5,200 nt of DNA from an uncultured Clostridia bacterium. Its GTDB lineage: Bacteria > Bacillota > Clostridia > Christensenellales > Aristaeellaceae. Below the pieces are notes generated by a model that searched no databases, was not told the origin of the DNA, and worked only from the letters and a program-made list of their open reading frames with translations. The translations under genes were made by a program, and so were the position numbers. The DNA is taken from the NCBI GenBank assembly GCA_934615235.1, contig CAKTTL010000152.1, positions 1 through 5,200 of the forward strand. Reading direction: 5' to 3'. Below, piece by piece: positions 1 to 5,200 of the stretch (position 1 is its first letter; every line of letters starts with the position of its first letter).

Positions 1-50
1 TAACGGGAAAAATCCATCGCCGCAGCGGGCAGGTCCAAATGCCTGATCAT
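1..50 (-). CDS. N-terminal start of an unidentified protein (3' part outside window)
   Basis: The minus strand opens with ATG at 50-48 and reads MIRHLDLPAAAMDFSR before running off the window edge two bases into codon 17. It was called because of a well-placed ribosome binding site (AAAGGA, 8-base spacing), the same strand and the same short spacing as the rest of the operon. The peptide has no charged-then-hydrophobic leader, so it is probably cytoplasmic. A second Met at residue 12 is a possible alternative start, but has no visible binding site of its own. Sixteen residues are too few to assign a family. Confidence 0.6.
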   Translation of the reverse strand, partial: MIRHLDLPAAAMDFSR

Positions 51-58
51 AGGTCTGT

Positions 59-64
59 TCCTTT
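59..64 (-). promoter_or_regulatory. Ribosome binding site of the last, truncated gene
   Basis: The minus strand reads AAAGGA, followed by 8 bases and the ATG at 50. It lies in the 48-bp gap after the serine hydrolase stop. That gap shows no stem-loop followed by a T run on the minus strand, so transcription probably continues into the next gene. Confidence 0.6.
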
Positions 65-98
65 CTGGCGGTTTTGTACAGATTTTGTGCTGAAGGCG

Positions 99-1229
99 TC
101 AACTGCCGTAAAGCAGATTGATAATCCGGTTATGCGGGTGATTTTCATAGCCGGAATAGTTGCAGCCGTTTGCAACTTCCATGGCAAAGTAAACGGAAAT
201 GTGATTTTGGCAATCGATATACACCTTTGTGCCGCATGCGCCGCCCCAACCGAAGGTGCCTAAAGGGCAGCGGTAATGGCGTGGCGCCGGATCCATCAGC
301 GTCATCACGCCCAGACCGTAACCGTTGCCCCAATGGCCCGTCTTTTCCTGGAACCGTTCCAGGAGCGGCGCGGGCAGCTGGTTCTTTGTGAAATAGCCTA
401 TGCTTTCGGGCTGCAGCAGTGAATAGCCGTTAAAGCCATGCCCGCCGCAGGCCAGCGCATCCGCGAAGCGGATATAATCATCGACCGTGCTGAACATGCC
501 GCCTCCGCCGCTTTCGAAGTTCGGCGTAATGGCGAACGGGCGTGGATGCGGCGCAGGCGCCGTTGTTTTGGTTGCGGAATCGTACTGAAAATGCGTGGTC
601 AGGCGTGCACTTTGCGCGTCGCTGAGGAAAAAGCCCGTATCGCGCATTTCGAGCGGCGCAAAAATTTTCTCGCGCATGTACTCGCCGAGCGTTTTGCCGG
701 AAGCGGCGGCAAGAACAAGCCCCAGAACATCATGGCAAAGACCGTACTGAAAATCTTCGCCCGGCTCAAAGCTCAGCGGTTCGGAGGCGATTGCCGCCGC
801 AACATCCTGAATATCTGCCTGGCTGTTTTCAAACAGCGCGATCATTTCCGGCCGCGTGTTCCAATTATAGGTTAGCCCGCCGGTCATGGTCATCAGATGG
901 CGAATGGTCAACGGCGTTTTTGCCGGCCTTATTTGGGTTCCATCCTGAACGCGGAGCTTTCCAAACGCGGGAAGGTATGCTTCCACACAATCGTCAAGTG
1001 ACAGCAAGCCGTCCTCTACGGCGCGCAGCGCCGCTGTACAGCAGACCACCTTGGTGGTGGAATACTGCCAGTAAATATCCCGAGCCGTTACAGGACGTTT
1101 CTCGCCGTCTGCGCTGCCGCTCATATGGCGGTAAATCTGCCGATGATCCTGCCAAACGCTCAGATCCCGCGCGGGAATCCCGCATGCGTCGAGGCTGTCC
1201 AGATAGGCGGTTAATGCATCGAACGACAT
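99..1229 (-). CDS. Class C beta-lactamase-family serine hydrolase / esterase
   Basis: This 376-aa protein belongs to the beta-lactamase/penicillin-binding-like family that also includes EstB-type esterases and D-aminopeptidases. The nucleophile motif SxxK is at S57-T-T-K60 (WQYSTTKV). The second motif Tyr is Y162 in FQYGLCHDVLG, a form in which the classical YxN is replaced by YGLCHD. The third motif is W328-G-G in FGWGGACGT, in place of the KTG of true beta-lactamases. A typical GGGGMFSTVDDYIRFA stretch is at 241-256, and LTIRHLMTMTGGLTYN (107-122) is also characteristic. There is no signal peptide or lipobox, so a cell-wall or antibiotic role is unlikely. A cytoplasmic esterase or amidase acting on an acylated sugar or aglycone fits the operon better, but that is inference from context. 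The gene begins 37 bp after the GH2 stop. Product annotations reading 'beta-lactamase' would mislead: nothing here points to drug resistance. Confidence 0.9.
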   Translation of the reverse strand: MSFDALTAYLDSLDACGIPARDLSVWQDHRQIYRHMSGSADGEKRPVTARDIYWQYSTTKVVCCTAALRAVEDGLLSLDDCVEAYLPAFGKLRVQDGTQIRPAKTPLTIRHLMTMTGGLTYNWNTRPEMIALFENSQADIQDVAAAIASEPLSFEPGEDFQYGLCHDVLGLVLAAASGKTLGEYMREKIFAPLEMRDTGFFLSDAQSARLTTHFQYDSATKTTAPAPHPRPFAITPNFESGGGGMFSTVDDYIRFADALACGGHGFNGYSLLQPESIGYFTKNQLPAPLLERFQEKTGHWGNGYGLGVMTLMDPAPRHYRCPLGTFGWGGACGTKVYIDCQNHISVYFAMEVANGCNYSGYENHPHNRIINLLYGS

Positions 1230-1237
1230 TGTTTTTT

Positions 1238-1244
1238 CTCCCTT
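1238..1244 (-). promoter_or_regulatory. Ribosome binding site of the serine hydrolase gene
   Basis: The minus strand reads AAGGGAG, then 8 bases, then ATG at 1229. This selects the MSFDALTAY start. In-frame ATGs at 1280 (inside the GH2 gene) and 1247 would place this site within coding sequence, and I see no comparable site in front of either one. Confidence 0.8.
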
Positions 1245-1266
1245 CATAATATACCGGGAAAAATGT

Positions 1267-4029
1267 TCAGCGAGCTTCATCGTTTTCTTCGACGAAATAA
1301 CGCACGAGATTTTTGAGCAGCGCCCGGCCTGCCGGATCGCGGGTCAGGTTCAGCGAGCAAAGCAGCGTCTTTCCTGCCTTCAGCAGGTATCCCTGCTCCA
1401 GCCAATCGAAGCTGCGTTCCTTTTCGGAGGCCTGTTCCCTGAGTGCATTCGGATCCTGTACCACGGGCTGCTTTTTCTCCTGATAGGGAACCTTAGCTAC
1501 GGCATAGACGATTTCCTCAGGCACTTGCTTCAGGGCGGCCGACAGCGCATCCCGGTTCAAGGCGCGGGCGGACTGCACCATTTCGTAGCAATGCAAATCG
1601 CAAAATCCGTCATGGGGAAAATCGCCCAGCGCCGGATGATTGCAAATTACCGTCAACAGGTTGCCCGTATGCCAGCCGGCGCGGAAGGAAGTGAAATACC
1701 GGCCGGTATCCCGTTCGCCAAGCACGGGAAGCAGCGCCGGATTATACCACGCCTTCGGAAGGCGGCCGCTGTCCAGCAGAAGGACGGGCACATCGTTTCG
1801 GATTGCCAACACGGTTTCATCCAGCGTATCTGCAAGAACGGGGCGGTTCAGCGTACGGGCGGTTTCGGCCAGCTGCGGGTGATTCCAGCTGCGGCAGCCA
1901 ATGCAGATGGAGTCTGCGTCCTGCAGGGTGCAGGCATTGGGGAAGATTTCCCGGAGCGCTGCCAGCAGCGCCGCATCCTGCACATGCAAAAGCGGCATAT
2001 CCTGCGCGGGGCGTGGATCAAAGGCCCAGAAATCCCACGCATTTTTCGCGCCGGGCATTTCTGCTTGAAGAACCAGGCGGCGGTTATGCGCCTCCACCGG
2101 AACGACGAACGTAAAAGTATGAACGATTCGCGTTTCCCCCGGCGTCGCATGGACAAAGGCCGAGTCCTCCGCCAGCAACTTTTCGCCGTCCCAAAGCGTA
2201 ACGCGCAGCGTTCCCTTTGCTTCCGCGCGGCTGAAATTGGAGAGCGTGATTTTCACGCTTTGCGGCACAAAACAGGGAATCGCTCTCCCCTGAAAGCCTC
2301 GGTCGATCAAAAGCGCTATGCGCGAATTACAGCCCCGCGCAAAAATTACAGGATCGCCGTCATAGATTTCGCCGGTATCGCTGCACAGGCCGGTGCTGCG
2401 CTGGAATCCACGGAAAAAACTCCACAGCGCGTAGCCGCTGATATACGGCTGCCGCCGCGCCTCCTCCAAAATAACGCGCGTGTTCATCCGTGCCTGTTTT
2501 CTTGAATTTTCAATAAACAGCTGCTCGCGCTCCGGACAGCCTTTTTCCTGCAGGGCCAGCCGCGCCTGCGCGGCGAAATCCCGCTTCGTGCCGCCCAGCG
2601 CGTTGACGGTTTCTTCCTCCCGCATATCGGGCCACACGCCGAACTTCCCGTATTCATGCACCACGCAGGGACGGCCGAGCGTGGTCTGCGCAAGCAGATC
2701 CCAGGGCACGCGGCTCAGGCCGTCATAGGCGGCCAGAAAGTTGTCGCTCCACAGATGGGGTGTTTCAATGTCGTTTTGGAGTTCCGGCAATTCGCCCTGA
2801 TTGCCGAAGCAGGTCAGGGCCAGCTGGTTATCCGTGTTGGCATGGATCGTTTCGTAGCCGATGCGCGCCTTGTTGCGCTCAACGGCGCTTTCCACCATCA
2901 GCTGGCTGCCTTCATTCCCCAGGCAATAGGCCAGCAGGGCGGGATGCCGCCGCGTGGCGCGGACATATTCCGCCAGCATGTCGAAGCCCTTTTCAACAGG
3001 CAGCGTCTTATGAAAATTGGAAACCAGTCCCAATTCCGCGTCCACAAATACGCCCATTTCATCCGCGATGGACAGCTCTTCTTCCGTCGGCACATGGGTA
3101 TGATAACGATAAAAATTGAAGCCGTGATCCTTTAGCGCCTGAAAGCGACGGCGAATCAGCACCGGATCTGTCAAAGGTGAAATCTGCAGCGATTCAAATT
3201 CTTCTCCCGCTCCCGCCAGAAAAACTGGCATACCATCGAGCAGGACGCGCCCCGATTTTGCCTCGACGGTGCGCAATCCTGTACGGAAAACCGTCGTATC
3301 GCCAGCGCAGCAAAGCTGCACGTCCACCAGCGCCGGCGCGTCGCCCCGCCAACGCGGCAGGGTCCCCGTATCCAGCGGCACCGAGAAAGCCTTGCACTGG
3401 CCCGGATACAGAGCAATCGAAACGCTTCCGCAAACGCCGCAAACGTTCGCCTGAATCTCTCCGCAAAAAGGAGTGTCGCCCCGCTGCTCCGCGTCGCCGG
3501 AAACGCCTTTTGCTGTCAGACAGAGGTTCGTCAGCCGTACAGCTGCGCCCAGTTCCACATAAGCGCTGCCGAACAATCCTGACCAGTTCAGCCCGCAAAA
3601 ACGCGAGCCGGCATACATCTGGTTGAAATCCTCCGTCACGGCTATGGTGACGCGGTTTTCTCCTTCGCGCGCCAGCGCGGTTACATCCGTCTCCCAAGGA
3701 CAAAGCGCATGGTCGTGCCGGGAGACGTATTGCCCGTTCCAGAAAAGGTGACAGGCCGGGTTTGCGCCTTCCAGCCGCAGCGTTGCATGTTGTCCGTTCA
3801 GCGGCGGCAGCGTCACCGTCGTTTCCAGAAACCAGGCGCCCAAATAGCTGTTGCGCAGGCCGTTTTTCGGCGGATATTTTTCTGCCAGATCATCCAGCTG
3901 CTGTATGCATCCGGGAACGTGCACGCGGCATTCCGCCGCAAGCGGCGTTTGAGCCCAGCCTTGCGCAAGGCCCTCGTTTTCCGGGTCCAGACGCGCGTTC
4001 CACAGCCCGTTGAGGCAAATTCGCTTCAT
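1267..4029 (-). CDS. Glycoside hydrolase family 2 enzyme with extra C-terminal domains
   Basis: This 920-aa retaining beta-glycosidase (possibly a galactosidase, glucuronidase or mannosidase) has no signal peptide and should act in the cytoplasm on imported glycosides. Apparent domain order is: jelly-roll sugar-binding domain, about 1-165 (LNGLWNARLDP near the start, FWNGQYV at 96-102); Ig-like domain, about 166-258; TIM barrel, about 259-560; a second beta-sandwich, about 570-675, ending NAWDFWAFDP; and an alpha/beta domain, about 680-920. In the barrel, E373 in CLGNEGS matches the family's acid/base Asn-Glu and E459 in VVHEYG matches the nucleophile. R308 and the following YHTHVP occupy the place of the common RxSHYP motif, and W536 in GYALWSF fits the conserved barrel-end Trp. 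The last domain carries HPALGDFPHDGF at 798-809 and CSLNL at 891-895, and resembles the amidotransferase-like tail of some large GH2 proteins. Family and catalytic residues are clear. Substrate specificity is not readable, and calling it LacZ or UidA would be unjustified. Confidence 0.93.
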   Translation of the reverse strand: MKRICLNGLWNARLDPENEGLAQGWAQTPLAAECRVHVPGCIQQLDDLAEKYPPKNGLRNSYLGAWFLETTVTLPPLNGQHATLRLEGANPACHLFWNGQYVSRHDHALCPWETDVTALAREGENRVTIAVTEDFNQMYAGSRFCGLNWSGLFGSAYVELGAAVRLTNLCLTAKGVSGDAEQRGDTPFCGEIQANVCGVCGSVSIALYPGQCKAFSVPLDTGTLPRWRGDAPALVDVQLCCAGDTTVFRTGLRTVEAKSGRVLLDGMPVFLAGAGEEFESLQISPLTDPVLIRRRFQALKDHGFNFYRYHTHVPTEEELSIADEMGVFVDAELGLVSNFHKTLPVEKGFDMLAEYVRATRRHPALLAYCLGNEGSQLMVESAVERNKARIGYETIHANTDNQLALTCFGNQGELPELQNDIETPHLWSDNFLAAYDGLSRVPWDLLAQTTLGRPCVVHEYGKFGVWPDMREEETVNALGGTKRDFAAQARLALQEKGCPEREQLFIENSRKQARMNTRVILEEARRQPYISGYALWSFFRGFQRSTGLCSDTGEIYDGDPVIFARGCNSRIALLIDRGFQGRAIPCFVPQSVKITLSNFSRAEAKGTLRVTLWDGEKLLAEDSAFVHATPGETRIVHTFTFVVPVEAHNRRLVLQAEMPGAKNAWDFWAFDPRPAQDMPLLHVQDAALLAALREIFPNACTLQDADSICIGCRSWNHPQLAETARTLNRPVLADTLDETVLAIRNDVPVLLLDSGRLPKAWYNPALLPVLGERDTGRYFTSFRAGWHTGNLLTVICNHPALGDFPHDGFCDLHCYEMVQSARALNRDALSAALKQVPEEIVYAVAKVPYQEKKQPVVQDPNALREQASEKERSFDWLEQGYLLKAGKTLLCSLNLTRDPAGRALLKNLVRYFVEENDEAR

Positions 4030-5066
4030 CCGCGTTCCTTCCTTTCGCAGTCGACCACCACGTGAATCGTTCCTTCGGGCGGCGCGTTGCGCAGCTGAAA
4101 GGCCTCGTCTATCTGCTCCAGCGGGAACGTGTGCGTGATCATCTCAGACGTATTCACCAGCCCGTCCATCACCATTTGAATGCCTTCCTGGAAAAAGCGG
4201 CGCATATCGATATCCCGGCGCGGTTCTGTAAGATAGAATTCCAGCCGTTTGCGGTGAGCCTTGAAAAAGTCGATGGGCCTGCGGCAGACGCCGATGCACC
4301 CGTAAAGCACAATCCGGGCGCACAGCGCCGCGCAGTCGATCGCATCCACCACGCCGTCTCCTTCCAGCAGGCAGGGGATTACCACGTCGAACCCGTCCGG
4401 GAAATCCTGCCCGGCGTAATCCATCGTGCGCGCATCCTTGTCCGGCAGCAGATAGGTGTACGTCGCGCCGTATTTTTTCGCCAGCTCCAGCTTGCGCGGG
4501 CTCAGATCGGTTACGGCAAGATTCTTTGGGCTGAACTGAGAAATCACTTGCGTCATAATCAGGCCGCTGACGCCCTGCCCCATAATTAGCACGTTTTTGC
4601 TTTGATCGATCTTTCCCAGCTCCGCTGCATGGATGATGCCGGGCAATACTTCGATCGGGCTGATTTCCAGCATGGGGAAATCCGGCGGCAGCACCTTTAC
4701 ATTGAAGGGTTTGCAAACAATGTATTCGGCGTACGCGCCCCAGACATAGCGGCAGGCGACCTTGTCTCCCTCCTTCAGGCCGATTACCTTTGCGCCTACC
4801 TTGTCGATCACGCCGCTGACTTCATGCCCAAGCCGGGCAGGGGTGGAAATGAATTCCGGCGCGCGGGTGCCGCGATAGGTTTCCAGATCGCTGCCGCAGA
4901 TGCCCACCCATTTGATCTTGACGCGCACTTCGGTTTCGTCGGGTTCCGGGATCAGGGCGTTGCGCACGCTCATCTGGTAAGGCGCGTCCAGCACCGCGAC
5001 TCGCTGTGTGTTATCTCCCACGCGATCTACCAGCTGCAGATCCGCCATTGCCATTTTTGTTGCCAT
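4026..5066 (-). CDS. Zinc-dependent medium-chain alcohol/polyol dehydrogenase, NAD(H) type
   Basis: This 346-aa cytoplasmic enzyme of the medium-chain dehydrogenase/reductase family probably oxidises a sugar, polyol or other secondary alcohol with NAD+. The N-terminal GroES-like catalytic domain covers about residues 25-140. Expected catalytic zinc ligands are C57 (in VGICGSD), H81 with E82 (in LGHEVSG), and E139, seven residues before H146, as in sorbitol dehydrogenase-like enzymes. The Rossmann domain follows at about 150-290, with the dinucleotide motif GQGVSG at 163-168. D187 ends the second strand (LAVTD), which favours NAD+ over NADP+. The usual four-cysteine structural-zinc lobe is absent: DKVACRYVWG runs straight into AYAEYIV at about residues 102-117. 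The length is normal for the family. The stop overlaps the next ATG (ATGA), so translation of the GH2 gene is probably coupled to it. The family call is firm. The substrate is unknown, and names such as L-iditol or threonine dehydrogenase would be guesses. Confidence 0.93.
   Translation of the reverse strand: MATKMAMADLQLVDRVGDNTQRVAVLDAPYQMSVRNALIPEPDETEVRVKIKWVGICGSDLETYRGTRAPEFISTPARLGHEVSGVIDKVGAKVIGLKEGDKVACRYVWGAYAEYIVCKPFNVKVLPPDFPMLEISPIEVLPGIIHAAELGKIDQSKNVLIMGQGVSGLIMTQVISQFSPKNLAVTDLSPRKLELAKKYGATYTYLLPDKDARTMDYAGQDFPDGFDVVIPCLLEGDGVVDAIDCAALCARIVLYGCIGVCRRPIDFFKAHRKRLEFYLTEPRRDIDMRRFFQEGIQMVMDGLVNTSEMITHTFPLEQIDEAFQLRNAPPEGTIHVVVDCERKERG
4037..4043 (-). promoter_or_regulatory. Ribosome binding site of the GH2 gene, inside the dehydrogenase gene
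   Basis: The minus strand reads AGGAAGG, 7 bases before the ATG at 4029. It lies within the last codons of the dehydrogenase. Together with the ATGA stop/start overlap (4029-4026), this indicates translational coupling of the two genes. Confidence 0.7.
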
Positions 5067-5074
5067 TGTTATTT

Positions 5075-5081
5075 CCTCCTC
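5075..5081 (-). promoter_or_regulatory. Ribosome binding site of the dehydrogenase gene
   Basis: The minus strand reads GAGGAGG, then 8 bases, then ATG at 5066. This near-perfect Shine-Dalgarno sequence decides the start. An upstream in-frame ATG at 5120 would add 18 residues (beginning MKRVCKNRTAE), but that stretch overlaps the end of the preceding gene and contains this ribosome binding site. Confidence 0.85.
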
Positions 5082-5088
5082 ACAGCAT

Positions 5089-5200
5089 TCAGCCGTTCTG
5101 TTTTTGCAAACCCTCTTCATATGCGTTCCACACGCCGCGAATCAGCGCAATATCCTCTTCGTCAAAGGGAACGTCCCCGGCGGCGGTGAGGTAATACAGA
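5089..5200 (-). CDS. C-terminal end of an unidentified protein (5' part outside window)
   Basis: Reading the minus strand from base 5199 gives 36 codons with no stop until TGA at 5091-5089. The peptide begins LYYLTAAGDVPFDEED and ends EEGLQKQNG. It looks like real coding sequence: an acidic, helix-forming tail (EEDIALIRGVWNAYEEG) in the same strand and spacing pattern as the genes after it. The stop lies 22 bp before the dehydrogenase ATG, and the ribosome binding site of that gene sits inside the gap, so the two are very probably co-transcribed. I do not recognise the family from this tail. In similar sugar-catabolic operons a sugar isomerase/epimerase, oxidoreductase or aldolase is a common neighbour, but nothing visible here decides between them. 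Confidence 0.72.
   Translation of the reverse strand, partial: LYYLTAAGDVPFDEEDIALIRGVWNAYEEGLQKQNG

Noticed and set aside
73..92. Short imperfect direct repeat (TTTTGTACAG / TTTTGTGCTG) at the end of the serine hydrolase gene
   Set aside because: It has two copies of about ten bases with mismatches, is not inverted and has no T run on the transcribed strand. It is neither a terminator nor a credible operator.
1230..1280. Longer N-terminus of the serine hydrolase starting inside the GH2 gene at 1280
   Set aside because: The extra 17 residues contain the AAGGGAG ribosome binding site of the internal ATG at 1229, and the family homology begins after that ATG.
1525..2505. A 326-codon open frame on the plus strand opposite the GH2 gene
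   Set aside because: It lies wholly antisense to a clearly real GH2 gene with intact family motifs. Its translation is rich in Arg, Gln and Ala with no recognisable domain, as expected for a GC-rich shadow frame.
5080..5088. Three-base-spaced mini-frame ATG CTG TGA right after the upstream stop
   Set aside because: It has only two codons and overlaps the dehydrogenase ribosome binding site. There is no sign that it is translated or acts as a leader peptide.
4602..5189. A 195-codon plus-strand open frame over the dehydrogenase start and upstream gene end
   Set aside because: It is antisense to the dehydrogenase's zinc-binding region and the upstream coding tail, has no family-like motif, and is explained by codon bias on the other strand.

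Overview
The window reads as the interior of one minus-strand operon from a fairly GC-rich Gram-positive bacterium. A gut-type Clostridia member is my guess, based on strong purine-rich ribosome binding sites, very tight gene packing and cytoplasmic (leaderless) carbohydrate enzymes. No taxonomic marker is present, so the organism assignment is weak.

Layout in transcription order, from high to low coordinates: (1) the last 36 codons of an unidentified protein (5200-5089); (2) a zinc-dependent medium-chain alcohol/polyol dehydrogenase of 346 aa (5066-4026); (3) a five-domain glycoside hydrolase family 2 enzyme of 920 aa (4029-1267), whose ATG overlaps the dehydrogenase stop as ATGA; (4) a class C beta-lactamase-fold serine hydrolase/esterase of 376 aa (1229-99); (5) the first 16 codons of another unidentified protein (50-1). 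Gaps are 22 bp, a 4-base ATGA overlap, 37 bp and 48 bp. None has room for an evident promoter or terminator, so all five genes are probably on one transcript whose promoter lies beyond base 5200.

The functional theme is intracellular breakdown of a small glycoside. GH2 would cleave the glycosidic bond, the serine hydrolase could remove an acyl group or cleave an ester, and the dehydrogenase could oxidise a released sugar or polyol with NAD+. The gene content supports this theme, but the actual substrate cannot be read from the sequence. I see no RNA gene, mobile element, CRISPR array or significant repeat. The window is an orderly catabolic operon. Its most notable points are the dehydrogenase's missing structural-zinc lobe and the extra C-terminal domains of the GH2 enzyme.
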